The notes under the pieces: model-generated | What the model was told of the DNA's origin: nothing | Databases searched by the model: none | Seen by the model: only the letters and a program-made list of their open reading frames with translations | Program-made: the position numbers and the translations under genes | Part shown: positions 39,430 to 48,556 of the stretch, piece after piece | How the letters are laid out: every line of letters begins with the position of its first letter | Numbering within the stretch: the first letter of the stretch is position 1 | Assembly (NCBI RefSeq): GCF_002742645.2 | Contig: NZ_CP033875.1 | Span: forward strand, 1,900,001-1,964,000 | DNA length: 64,000 nt | Source of the DNA: Caulobacter sp. FWC26 | GTDB taxonomy: Bacteria; Pseudomonadota; Alphaproteobacteria; Caulobacterales; Caulobacteraceae | Direction of reading: 5' to 3'

Positions 39430-40077
39430 ATGGCGAGTTTCTGGACTTGGGCGGCGGCGGCGATCCTCTACGCGGTGTTTCTGGCCTGGCATCAGAACTG
39501 GCGCGGCCGGCTTTCAGCGGATGAGATCGAGGCCACACTCGCGAAACTCCAGGCGCAAGGCGCGGGGGACAACGGTCGTAACGACCTATCGACGTTGAAG
39601 GCGTTCCTTCAAGCGGACGATGGTCGGCCCTTCTACATGCTCAACGTGGTGCGGCTGGCGCCCGGGCCGGTGATCGATCCGATGGGCCACGAAGGCTCTG
39701 CTCGCGAGGTCATGGCGGGCTACACACGAATGTTCCTGCCGGCCCTCTTGGCCCGAGGCGGATATCCCGCCTTTGCTGCTCGAAAGGTCGGCGGCTACTT
39801 CGATACGTGGGGCGTCGAGCCGGGCCCGGATTGGTCGTTCATCGCTCTGATGCGTTATCGAAGCCGGCGCGATCTCGCCAAGCTCGTCTGCGATCCGCGC
39901 TTTTCCGGCGCCCATGAGTTCAAGTTCGCGGCCATGCCGCAGACCTTCAACTTTCCGACCCATCGCCTGGGCGGGCTGATGATCCAGCCGCCCGTCTGGG
40001 TGGCGATCGTTCTGGGGCTGGCGGCCGCCATGACCCAGATCGGCTGGTTGTTGGTTGGCGCGGGGACGGTGCAGTGA
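39430..40077 (+). CDS. Membrane-anchored protein with a DABB-like domain, hypothetical
   Basis: A 215-residue protein. Membrane helices are predicted at both ends (about 2-18 and 185-208), with a soluble part of about 150 residues between. That part (FYMLNVVRLAPGP, YPAFAARKVGGYFDTW, DWSFIALMRYRSRRDLAKLV) resembles DUF1330-like dimeric alpha-beta barrels, but I cannot name it with certainty. ATG at 39430 is chosen. It overlaps the next gene by four bases and sits between rnc and era. Confidence 0.6.
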   Translation: MASFWTWAAAAILYAVFLAWHQNWRGRLSADEIEATLAKLQAQGAGDNGRNDLSTLKAFLQADDGRPFYMLNVVRLAPGPVIDPMGHEGSAREVMAGYTRMFLPALLARGGYPAFAARKVGGYFDTWGVEPGPDWSFIALMRYRSRRDLAKLVCDPRFSGAHEFKFAAMPQTFNFPTHRLGGLMIQPPVWVAIVLGLAAAMTQIGWLLVGAGTVQ

Positions 40078-40514
40078 GCCTCATCCCGCCCTCCACCAAT
40101 TCCAGCTACGCCGGATCTCGCATCGCGGCCTATGGGCTGATGCTGTTGGGCGCGATGACCGTTGCTGTCGGCCTCATCCACTTTGCCCTGCCCGACGGCG
40201 GTATCGGCGTCATCGCGGGCGTGGACCTCTCGGTCGGCCGCGAAACGATCGTCAGCATGGCGGCCTGGATGGGGGCTTTGCAGATCGCCCACGGCCTCGC
40301 CCTGCTCATCGTGGGGTGGCGCTACCGGACCCTGGTTCCGCTGTTCCTGCTATTGACCGCGCTCGAGCGGAGCCTGATGGCGCTGGATGGCTGGCTTCTC
40401 AAGGGCCCCCGGGCTGGCCATCACCCGCCGGAACACTATGGTAGTGTGGCTATCGTCATCCTGTGTCTGGCCCTGTTGGGCCTTTCCTTGCGGACAGGGA
40501 CCTCGAAGTCCTGA
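40074..40514 (+). CDS. Four-helix membrane protein, hypothetical
   Basis: A 146-residue integral membrane protein with four hydrophobic segments (about 17-37, 60-82, 85-103 and 123-141). No family was recognised. The GTG start overlaps the previous stop (GTGA), so it is translationally coupled to the upstream membrane-anchored protein; the two are likely to work together. They interrupt the usual rnc-era neighbourhood. Confidence 0.6.
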   Translation: MSLIPPSTNSSYAGSRIAAYGLMLLGAMTVAVGLIHFALPDGGIGVIAGVDLSVGRETIVSMAAWMGALQIAHGLALLIVGWRYRTLVPLFLLLTALERSLMALDGWLLKGPRAGHHPPEHYGSVAIVILCLALLGLSLRTGTSKS

Positions 40515-40559
40515 ACGATCGCGGGATTTTCTGGCGCATTGGTGCTAAACGCACGCGCA

Positions 40560-41510
40560 ATGACTGACACCACCTCCAAAACTCGCGCGGGTTTCGCCGC
40601 CATCATCGGCGCGCCGAACGCCGGCAAGTCCACCCTGGTCAACCGCATGGTCGGGGCCAAGGTCTCGATCGTGACCCAGAAGGTCCAGACCACCCGCTTC
40701 CCCGTGCGCGGCGTCGCCATCGAGGGCGACACCCAGATCGTCCTCGTCGACACCCCCGGGATCTTCAGCCCGCGTCGGCGTCTGGACCGCGCCATGGTTC
40801 GCGCCGCCTGGGCCGGCTCCGAAGAGGCCGAGGCCACCGTCCATCTCGTCGACGTGCAGGCCGAGCTGGCCAGCCGCGCCGACAAGGCCACGCCGGGCGA
40901 ATACCGCTCGGCCCAGGACGTCCAGACCATCATCGAGGGCCTGAAGGCCGCCGACCGCAAGGTGATCCTGGCGTTGAACAAGATCGACGGCATCAAGCGC
41001 GACACCCTGCTGGCCGTGGCCAAGGACTTCTTCGACACCGGCGTCTACACCGACGTGTTCATGATCAGCGCCTCGACCGGCGCGGGCGTCGACGACCTGA
41101 CGGCCAAGCTGGTCTCGATGATGCCCGAGGGGCCCTGGCTCTATCCGGAAGACCAGACCGCTGACCTGCCGGCGCGCCTTCTGGCCGCCGAGATCACCCG
41201 CGAGAAGGTCTATCTGCGGGTCCACGAGGAGTTGCCCTACGCGGCCACTGTCGAAACGACCGCCTTCGAGGAGCGCAAGGACGGCTCGGTGCGGATCGAG
41301 CAGACCATCCTGGTCGAGCGCGAAGGCCAGCGGGTCATCGTGATCGGTAAGGGCGGCCAGACGCTGAAGTGGATCGGCCAGGCCTCGCGCGAAGAGCTGT
41401 GCGACATCCTCGACCGCAAGGTTCACCTGTTCCTGCACGTGAAGGTCAAGGAAAACTGGGCCGAGGAACGCGGCCTGTTCAGCGACATTGGCCTGGATTT
41501 CGATGTTTGA
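40560..41510 (+). CDS. era: GTPase Era
   Basis: A 316-residue GTPase for 16S rRNA processing and 30S assembly. The P-loop GAPNAGKS (17-24), switch region TTRFPVRG, G3 DTPGIF and G4 NKID are clear. The C-terminal KH domain shows VIGKGGQTLKWIGQASREEL. ATG at 40560 is chosen; an ATG seven codons upstream is less likely. It overlaps the N-acetyltransferase start by eight bases. Confidence 0.96.
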   Translation: MTDTTSKTRAGFAAIIGAPNAGKSTLVNRMVGAKVSIVTQKVQTTRFPVRGVAIEGDTQIVLVDTPGIFSPRRRLDRAMVRAAWAGSEEAEATVHLVDVQAELASRADKATPGEYRSAQDVQTIIEGLKAADRKVILALNKIDGIKRDTLLAVAKDFFDTGVYTDVFMISASTGAGVDDLTAKLVSMMPEGPWLYPEDQTADLPARLLAAEITREKVYLRVHEELPYAATVETTAFEERKDGSVRIEQTILVEREGQRVIVIGKGGQTLKWIGQASREELCDILDRKVHLFLHVKVKENWAEERGLFSDIGLDFDV

Positions 41511-42354
41511 CGCGCCGGCCCCAGCTGTCGACCTGGGCGCCTATTTTCGCCGGATCGGCTATGACGGCCCGCGCGAGGCGACCCTGGATGTGCTGCGCGC
41601 GATCACGTTTCGCCATCCGGACGCCATCCCGTTTGAGAACCTCGACGTCCTTCTGGGGCGAGGGATCAGCATTGTCCCGGCCGATGTCGACGCCAAGCTG
41701 ATCGGAGCCGAGCGGGGCGGCTACTGCTACGAGCAGAATGGGTTGTTGAAGCGCGTGCTGCAGGCGCTGGGCTTTCAGGTCGAAGGCCTGATGGCCCGCG
41801 TGCTGTGGATGGCCCCGGAAGGCGCGCCGCCGCGTCCGCGCTCGCACCAGGTGCTGGGCGTGACGATTGATGGCGAAACCTGGCTGGCCGACGCCGGCTT
41901 TGGCGGTTGCGTGCTGACCGCGCCGATGCGCCTGTTCTCGGATGAGGTCCAGGACAGCCCGCACGGCAAGTTCCGCATTGTCGATACGCAGACCAACGGC
42001 GTCGCCGAGCGTCAGGTTCAGGCCGACCTCTCGGGCCGGTGGTCGCCGCTCTATCAGGTGTCGCAGGGCGCCTGGGCCGAGGTCGATTACGAGCAGGCCA
42101 ATTTCTACACCTACACCCACCCCAGCTCGCACTTCACCTGGAGCATGACGGTGGGACGCACGACGCCGACCGCGCGCTACGCCCTGAAGAACAACCGCTT
42201 CACCCACCGCGACGTGACCGGCGCCGTGGTCGAGCAGCGTGACCTTTCCGTCGAGGAGCTGGAAGCGACCCTGCGCGATGTGATCGGCCTGCCGGTGGAG
42301 GCCGACTGGCGGCCGGTGCTGGAAAAGGTTGTGGCCTGGGGAACGCCCGCTTGA
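41503..42354 (+). CDS. nat: Arylamine N-acetyltransferase
   Basis: A 283-residue enzyme that transfers acetyl from acetyl-CoA to arylamines or related amines. The catalytic triad C75 (RGGYCYEQN), H115 (RSHQV) and D130 (WLADAGFGG) is intact. Length and domain order match the NAT family. It starts inside the end of era and ends at the TTGA overlap with recO, so it is embedded in the operon. The natural substrate is unknown. Confidence 0.92.
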   Translation: MFDAPAPAVDLGAYFRRIGYDGPREATLDVLRAITFRHPDAIPFENLDVLLGRGISIVPADVDAKLIGAERGGYCYEQNGLLKRVLQALGFQVEGLMARVLWMAPEGAPPRPRSHQVLGVTIDGETWLADAGFGGCVLTAPMRLFSDEVQDSPHGKFRIVDTQTNGVAERQVQADLSGRWSPLYQVSQGAWAEVDYEQANFYTYTHPSSHFTWSMTVGRTTPTARYALKNNRFTHRDVTGAVVEQRDLSVEELEATLRDVIGLPVEADWRPVLEKVVAWGTPA

Positions 42355-43088
42355 GCCTGGAGTGGGAGGACGAAGCCTATGTCCTCTCGGCCCGCTCGCA
42401 TGGCGAGACGGGGGCCATTGTCGAACTCCTGACCGAGGCGCGCGGTAAGGTCGCCGCGCACGTGGCCGGCGCGGCGTCGCGGCGGATGAAGCCGTTCCTG
42501 CAGCCGGGCGCGCGGGTCATCGCCCGCTATCGGGCCCGGGTCGAGGGTCAGCTGGGATCGGCCAGTCTGGAGCCGATGGGCGAGGGGCCTTCGAGCCTGT
42601 TCGACGATCGCCTGGCCCTGGCCGGCCTCTCGGCGGCGGCCGCTGTCGCCGCTGCGGCCCTGCCGGAACGCGAGGCTCACCCCGGCGCTTTCCACGCGCT
42701 TGAAGCCCTGATCCGCGTGCTGGAAATCCCCGACATCTGGCCGGCGGTCTATGTGCGCTACGAGGCGGGACTGCTGCAGGAGCTGGGCTTTGGCCTGGAC
42801 CTTTCGAAATGCGCGGCGACGGGGACGTTCGACGATCTCGTCTATGTCAGCCCGCGAACCGGACGCGCTGTCAGCCGCGAGGCGGGCAAGCCCTATCACG
42901 ACAAGCTCTTGCCGTTGCCGCCGTTCATGCTGTCCTCGCAGGGCGGGCTGGCGGAAGGCGACGTGAAGGCGGGTCTGGACATCACCGGCCATTTTCTTGA
43001 GCAGTTTGTCTTCGGACCCCTGAACCGCCCGCTGCCGCCGGCCCGGCTCTGGCTCTTGGACCGCCTGACCGACGCAGGACGACTTTAA
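42351..43088 (+). CDS. recO: DNA repair protein RecO
   Basis: A 245-residue recombination mediator that helps load RecA on SSB-coated DNA. The N-terminal OB fold begins with WEDEAYVLSARSHGETGAIVELLTEARG, followed by a helical bundle; LLQELGFGLDLSKCAATG and a single cysteine region replace a zinc finger. The TTG start overlaps the preceding stop (TTGA). It is the last gene of the pdxJ-recO operon. Confidence 0.92.
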   Translation: MSLEWEDEAYVLSARSHGETGAIVELLTEARGKVAAHVAGAASRRMKPFLQPGARVIARYRARVEGQLGSASLEPMGEGPSSLFDDRLALAGLSAAAAVAAAALPEREAHPGAFHALEALIRVLEIPDIWPAVYVRYEAGLLQELGFGLDLSKCAATGTFDDLVYVSPRTGRAVSREAGKPYHDKLLPLPPFMLSSQGGLAEGDVKAGLDITGHFLEQFVFGPLNRPLPPARLWLLDRLTDAGRL

Positions 43089-43139
43089 GAAGCGTCACAA
43101 ATGCGGTTTATCCCGAGGCGGAAGTTTCGGAGCCGCTTG

Positions 43140-44729
43140 ATGTCTGTCCTTGATCGCTACGCCCTCAGCCGTCGCCGCCTGCTGTCCGTGTTCGGCGGCG
43201 CCGCAGTCTCCGCGCTCGCCATCCCGATGGAAAGCGGCAAGGCCCTGGCCCAGGCCGTCTTCTCGACCTACCCGTTCCAACTGGGCGTGGCCTCAGGCGA
43301 TCCGTCACCGGACGGCTTCGTGATCTGGACGCGCCTGGCGCCGGAGCCCTTGGAGATCGGCTACGGCATGCCCAGCGCGCCTGTCGCCGTGGAATGGGAA
43401 GTCGGCGACGCGCCGAACATGCGCAACATTGTGGCTAAGGGCCGTGCGATCGCCCCGCCCGAGTTGGGCCACGCGGTCCATGTCGAGGTCAGCGGACTGC
43501 AGCCGGGGCGCGACTACTGGTATCGCTTCACTGCGGGACGGGAGCGCAGCCTGACAGGCCGGGCGCGCACCACGCCCGCCCTGGGCGCGGTCGTAGACCG
43601 GGTCCGCTTTGCGGTCGCGGGTTGCCAGAACTACGAGCAGGGCTTCTACACCGCGCACCGTCGCCTCGCGGCCGAGACGCCGGACTTCGTGTTCTGCTAC
43701 GGCGACTACATCTACGAGGGCCGCGGCAACCGGGTCTGGAACAGCGCGGACGGCCCCGTCGAGAACGTCCGCCAGCATTTCGGCGGCGAGATCTACAGCC
43801 TCGACGACTATCGTCGTCGTTACGCCCAGTACAAGATGGACACCGACCTGCAGGCGGCTCACGCGGCTGCTCCGTGGTTCACGGTGTGGGATGACCACGA
43901 GGTCGACAATAACTGGGTCAGCGATCACGACCAGGACGGGGTCGATCCTAAGCTCTTTCTCCTGCGCCGGCAGGCGGCCGCCCAGGCCTACTACGAAAAC
44001 ATGCCGCTCCGTGCGGCGAGCTTCCCTTCGGGGCCTTCTCTGCGCATCCATCGCCGCGCGTCGTTCGGCGGCTTGATGGACATGAACCTGCTGGACACCC
44101 GCCAGTTCCGAAGCCAGCAACCGTGCGACGATCGCTACGGAACGACTTGCGCCGGCGTCGACGATCCTGCGGCTCAAGTGCTGGGGTCGGAGCAGGAGAA
44201 GTGGCTGTATGAGAGCCTCGGCGCGTCGAAGGCCACTTGGAACGTGCTGGCCCAGCAGGTCATGCTGATGGATCTTGATCGTCAGGCTGGTCCGGAGGTC
44301 GGCTATAACCTCGACAGCTGGGGCGGCTATCGCTCGCCGCGGGCGCGTCTGCTCAGCGAGATCCGCGATCGCAAGGTGCGTAATGTCGTGGTGCTTACGG
44401 GCGACGAGCACCAGAACTACGCTGGCGATGTCTATCTCGACGGGGCGAAGCCAGACGGCGCCCCTATCGCGGCCGAGTTCGTGGTGACCTCGATCAGCTC
44501 CGGCGGTGACGGGACGGACCAGCGCAGCGACATGGCCGCCATCCAGAAGGCCAGCCCGATGCTGAAGTTCAACAACGCCCAGCGCGGCTACGCCATCTGT
44601 GACGTGACGCCGAAAGCCTTCGTGACCGAATTCAAGGTGCTGGACGCCATCACGCGCCGCGACGGCAAGCTCACTACCCGTGCGAAATGGGCGGCGGAGG
44701 CCGGAAAGTCGGGGATTGTCAGGGCCTAA
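43140..44729 (+). CDS. phoD: Alkaline phosphatase D family protein (PhoD)
   Basis: A 529-residue phosphoesterase exported by Tat: SRRRLLSVFGGAAVSALAI near the N terminus is a twin-arginine signal. An Ig-like N domain (about 40-130) precedes the metallophosphatase domain, with VAGCQNYEQGF (the metal-binding cysteine), FCYGDYIYEG, TVWDDHEVDNNW and LTGDEHQN. It should release phosphate from diesters or monoesters in the periplasm using iron and calcium. The ATG at 43140 begins the Tat signal. Confidence 0.9.
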   Translation: MSVLDRYALSRRRLLSVFGGAAVSALAIPMESGKALAQAVFSTYPFQLGVASGDPSPDGFVIWTRLAPEPLEIGYGMPSAPVAVEWEVGDAPNMRNIVAKGRAIAPPELGHAVHVEVSGLQPGRDYWYRFTAGRERSLTGRARTTPALGAVVDRVRFAVAGCQNYEQGFYTAHRRLAAETPDFVFCYGDYIYEGRGNRVWNSADGPVENVRQHFGGEIYSLDDYRRRYAQYKMDTDLQAAHAAAPWFTVWDDHEVDNNWVSDHDQDGVDPKLFLLRRQAAAQAYYENMPLRAASFPSGPSLRIHRRASFGGLMDMNLLDTRQFRSQQPCDDRYGTTCAGVDDPAAQVLGSEQEKWLYESLGASKATWNVLAQQVMLMDLDRQAGPEVGYNLDSWGGYRSPRARLLSEIRDRKVRNVVVLTGDEHQNYAGDVYLDGAKPDGAPIAAEFVVTSISSGGDGTDQRSDMAAIQKASPMLKFNNAQRGYAICDVTPKAFVTEFKVLDAITRRDGKLTTRAKWAAEAGKSGIVRA

Positions 44730-44790
44730 CCGCTCGAATCATCGAGGGGGTTTCTGCTAGGCTCGCGCCTCGGAGTAACGAATCCCCTCG

Positions 44791-47070
44791 ATGAACAAGC
44801 CTGTCCTTCCTCCTCCCGGCGGCCCCGACGACGGCGACCGCATTCTCGACGAGCCGCTGACCGAGGCGCTGTCGCGGCGCTATCTGGCCTATGCGCTGTC
44901 GACGATCGGCTCGCGGGCGCTGCCCGACGTGCGCGATGGCCTGAAGCCCGTGCACCGTCGCGTGCTGTACGCGATGAGCAACATGCGGCTGAACCCCGAT
45001 GCTGCGGCGCGCAAATGCGCCAAGGTGGTCGGCGAGGTGATGGGTAACTTCCACCCGCACGGCGACGCCTCGATCTATGACGCGCTGGTGCGTCTGGCTC
45101 AGGAGTTCAGCCAGCGCATCCCGCTGGTCGAAGGGCAGGGGAACTTCGGCAATATCGACGGCGATAGCGCTGCGGCCATGCGCTACACCGAATGCAAGAT
45201 GACGGAGGCGGCGACGCTTCTGTTGGACGGCATCGACGAAGACGCGGTCGACTTCCGCCCGACCTATGACGGCCAGGACGAAGAGCCGGTCGTGCTGCCC
45301 TCGGGCTTCCCGAACCTGCTGGCCAACGGCTCTTCAGGCATCGCCGTCGGCATGGCCACCTCGATCCCGCCGCACAACGCCGCAGAGCTGATCGACGCCT
45401 GCCAGCTCTTGCTGGCCAATCCCGACGCCACCACCGAAGACCTGCTGGAAAAGGTGCCGGGCCCGGATTTCCCGACCGGCGGCGTGATCGTCGAGTCGCG
45501 CGCCAGCCTGCTGGAAACCTACGAGACCGGTCGCGGCGGCGTGCGGATGCGCGCCAAGTGGGAGAAGGAAGACACCGGTCGCGGCACCTACCAGATCGTC
45601 GTCACCGAGATCCCATACCAGGTAAAGAAGTCGGACCTGGTCGAGCAACTGGCCGACCTGATCGACAGCAAGAAGGCAGCCCTCTTGGGCGACGTCCGCG
45701 ACGAGAGCGCCGAGGACATCCGCCTGGTGCTGGAGCCGAAGTCCAAGAACGTCGAGCCTGAAGTGCTGATGGAGAGCCTGTTCAAGCTCTCGGCGCTGGA
45801 GAGCCGCTTCCCGGTCAACATCAACGTGCTGGACGCGCGCGGCACGCCGGGCGTGATGGGCCTGAAGCAGGCCCTGATGGCGTTCCTGGCGCATCGCCGC
45901 GAGGTGTTGACCCGCCGCGCCCGCCACCGCCTGGCCAAGATCGAAGCCCGTCTGCACATCCTGGACGGCCTGCTGATCGCCTATCTGAACCTCGATGAGG
46001 TCATTCGGATCGTCCGCTACGAGGACAAGCCGAAGGAAAAACTGATCGAGACCTTTGCGCTGTCGGACATCCAGGCCGACGCCATCCTCAACACCCGCCT
46101 GCGCCAACTGGCCAAGCTGGAGGAGATGGAAATCCGTCGCGAGCACGCCGAACTGGTGGAAGAGCGCGACGGCATTCTGGCCATGCTGGCCAGCGAGGCC
46201 AAACAGTGGAAGCTGGTCGGCGTGGGCCTGTCCGAGGTTCGCGCGGCGCTGCTCAAGATCAAGCACCCGCTCGACAAGGCGCGCCCCACGGGCGTCACAG
46301 GTCGCTCGGTGTTCGGCGAGGCCCCGCAGGTCGACGCCGACGCCGCCATCGAGGCGATGATCGTGCGCGAGCCGATCACGATCATCCTGTCCGAGCGCGG
46401 CTGGATCCGCGCGGCCAAGGGCAAGGTCGATGATCCGTCCGAGCTGAAGTTCAAGGAAGGCGACAAGCTGGGCTTCCTGGTCCCGGCCGAGACCACCGAC
46501 AAGCTGCTGATCTTCTCCAGCGACGGGCGCTTTTTCACGCTGGGCTGTGACAAGCTGCCCAGCGCGCGCGGTCATGGCGAGCCGGTGCGGATGATGATCG
46601 AGCTGGACGACAAGGTGAAGATCATCGACGTCTTCCCGTTCAAGGCTGGCCGCAAACGCATTCTGGCCTCGAAGGGCGGCTATGGCTTCCTGATGCCCGA
46701 GGAAGAAGCCCTGGCCAACCGCAAGGCCGGCAAACAGGTCCTGAATGTCGGCAACGAAGGCGCGGCCTTCTGCCTGGAGGCCGTCGGCGACCAGCTGGCG
46801 GTGATCGGCGACAACGGCAAGATCCTGATCTTCCCGCTGGAAGAGCTACCCGAAATGCCGCGCGGCAAGGGCGTCAAGCTGCAGGCCTATCGCGAGGGCG
46901 GGCTGCGCGACGGCCTGTCGTTCAACGCCGAAACCGGAGCCTACTGGATCGACACGGCCGGCCGGCGTCGTGACTGGGCCGAGTGGAAGGAATGGGTGGG
47001 CCGTCGGGCCGGCGCCGGCAAGCTGGCGCCCAGGGGCTTCGCCACCAACAAGCGGTTCCGGCCCAAATGA
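44791..47070 (+). CDS. parC: DNA topoisomerase IV subunit A
   Basis: A 759-residue topoisomerase subunit that decatenates replicated chromosomes with ParE. The catalytic tyrosine is Y132 in [10 protein letters not shown], and the winged-helix region has [13 protein letters not shown]. No GyrA box is present in the C-terminal part, which distinguishes it from the gyrA gene at 60853. The quinolone-pocket stretch is GDASIYDAL, with A93 where E. coli ParC has Ser80 and D97 at the Glu84 position. It overlaps the next gene by four bases. Confidence 0.95.
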   Translation: MNKPVLPPPGGPDDGDRILDEPLTEALSRRYLAYALSTIGSRALPDVRDGLKPVHRRVLYAMSNMRLNPDAAARKCAKVVGEVMGNFHPHGDASIYDALVRLAQEFSQRIPLVEGQGNFGNIDGDSAAAMRYTECKMTEAATLLLDGIDEDAVDFRPTYDGQDEEPVVLPSGFPNLLANGSSGIAVGMATSIPPHNAAELIDACQLLLANPDATTEDLLEKVPGPDFPTGGVIVESRASLLETYETGRGGVRMRAKWEKEDTGRGTYQIVVTEIPYQVKKSDLVEQLADLIDSKKAALLGDVRDESAEDIRLVLEPKSKNVEPEVLMESLFKLSALESRFPVNINVLDARGTPGVMGLKQALMAFLAHRREVLTRRARHRLAKIEARLHILDGLLIAYLNLDEVIRIVRYEDKPKEKLIETFALSDIQADAILNTRLRQLAKLEEMEIRREHAELVEERDGILAMLASEAKQWKLVGVGLSEVRAALLKIKHPLDKARPTGVTGRSVFGEAPQVDADAAIEAMIVREPITIILSERGWIRAAKGKVDDPSELKFKEGDKLGFLVPAETTDKLLIFSSDGRFFTLGCDKLPSARGHGEPVRMMIELDDKVKIIDVFPFKAGRKRILASKGGYGFLMPEEEALANRKAGKQVLNVGNEGAAFCLEAVGDQLAVIGDNGKILIFPLEELPEMPRGKGVKLQAYREGGLRDGLSFNAETGAYWIDTAGRRRDWAEWKEWVGRRAGAGKLAPRGFATNKRFRPK

Positions 47071-48455
47071 GGACCGGACGGCTGCGTCGTCGCGCGTTGA
47101 GCCTTTTGGCCGGCGTCTTCGGCTGCGCGGCCGTCGCCGCGACCCCGGCCTTGGCCTTGCCGAAGGGCAAGCCGCAGGAAGGGGGCTTCAACGCCGAACG
47201 GCTCAAGCACCTCGACGATCACATGCAGTCCATGGTCGATCGGGGGCAGATCGCCGGCGGCGTGACTCTACTGGCGCGTCATGGGCGGATCGTGCATGCG
47301 CGGGCCTTTGGTCGCCGGGTGCTGGGCGGCGATCCGATGCCGATGGATGCGATCTTCCGCATCCGCTCAGAGACCAAGCCGGTGACCGGCGTGGCTATGA
47401 TGATCCTCTTCGAAGAGGGCAAGTGGAAGCTGGACGATCCGGTCAGTCTGCACGTTCCGGAGTTCGCCAATCTCCGCGTCGCCAAGGGTGTCGATGAGAC
47501 GGGGCAGCCAATCCTGACTCCGATTTCCAGACCGCCCACCATGCGCGAGCTGATGACCCACACAGCGGGTTTTGCCTATGGACTGGCTAATGATCCCAGC
47601 AGCCCGGCCGACCAGGCCTATTATCGGGCTGCGGTCCTGCAGTCGTCGTCGCTGACGGACCTGGTTCAGAAGGTCTCGGGGCTGCCGATGTTCGCTGAGC
47701 CGGGGCAGCTCTGGCGCTACAGCGTAGCCGCCGACATTCAGGGCTATATCGTCGAGAAGCTGTCGGGTCAGAGCCTGCCGGTGTTCATGCAGGAGCGCAT
47801 CTTCACGCCGCTGGGCATGAAAGACACCGCCTTCTACGTCCCCGAGGAGAAGCAGGCCCGTCTGGCCGCGCTGTACGACGCTGATCCGACCACGGGGCAA
47901 CTGGTTCCCGCCGTCGAGGGCGCCTGGCGCGACGTCAGTAAGCCGCCGGCCGCGCCGCTGGGCGGCGGCGGACTGGTGTCGACGGCCGGCGACTTCGCGC
48001 GGTTCGCCCAGACGATCCTGAACAAGGGCGAATTGGACGGTGTGCGGATCCTCAAGCCAGAAACCGTGGCGCTGATGACCCAGAACCACCTGCCGGAAGG
48101 GTTCGTGGTGACGACAAACGGCACCACAGGCGTGTTGGCGCCGGCGTCGCGGCCTTTTCCGTTCGCACCGGGGATGGGCTATGGGATCGATATGGCCGTC
48201 GCCGTCGATCCCGCCGCATCTGGCGCGCCGGTTGGGGCAGGAACCGTCAGCTGGGGCGGTAGCGCCGGGACTTGGTTCTGGATCGACCCGGCCAATGACC
48301 TCTTTTTCGTGGGCATGATCCAGCGCCTTGGTGGCGTTGGGTCCGGCCTCGACGCTCAGTCGCGGTCGCTGGTTTACCAGGCGATCGAACGCCCGTCGGC
48401 CATGCCTGTGCAGATCTCCAACAAATCTGCGGCTCGGGCCGCGATTTCGCGCTGA
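47067..48455 (+). CDS. Serine hydrolase of the beta-lactamase/esterase family, copy 1
   Basis: A 462-residue exported protein (signal about 1-30, ending ATPALA). The active-site S101-E-T-K104 motif (FRIRSETKPVTG) and Y218-S-V (LWRYSVAAD) are those of class C beta-lactamase-like esterases and D-alanyl carboxypeptidases (family S12). GGGGLVSTAGDFARF is the third conserved block. ATG overlaps the parC stop (ATGA). A close paralogue follows. Hydrolysis of esters or peptidoglycan-related substrates is possible; beta-lactamase activity is not implied. Confidence 0.85.
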   Translation: MRTGRLRRRALSLLAGVFGCAAVAATPALALPKGKPQEGGFNAERLKHLDDHMQSMVDRGQIAGGVTLLARHGRIVHARAFGRRVLGGDPMPMDAIFRIRSETKPVTGVAMMILFEEGKWKLDDPVSLHVPEFANLRVAKGVDETGQPILTPISRPPTMRELMTHTAGFAYGLANDPSSPADQAYYRAAVLQSSSLTDLVQKVSGLPMFAEPGQLWRYSVAADIQGYIVEKLSGQSLPVFMQERIFTPLGMKDTAFYVPEEKQARLAALYDADPTTGQLVPAVEGAWRDVSKPPAAPLGGGGLVSTAGDFARFAQTILNKGELDGVRILKPETVALMTQNHLPEGFVVTTNGTTGVLAPASRPFPFAPGMGYGIDMAVAVDPAASGAPVGAGTVSWGGSAGTWFWIDPANDLFFVGMIQRLGGVGSGLDAQSRSLVYQAIERPSAMPVQISNKSAARAAISR

Positions 48456-48556
48456 CGCGCTCTCGTTCGCGACTCTAGGGCCTGGCGGCAAATTGCGGGT
48501 TCCAACCGTCGCGCCCTCGCTCTAAGGTCCTTCAAACAATTGTTTGGGAGGTTGGG

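Noticed and set aside
37609..39492. A 627-codon minus-strand open frame across lepB and rnc
   Set aside because: Both plus-strand genes are complete with catalytic motifs; the antisense product shows no domain.
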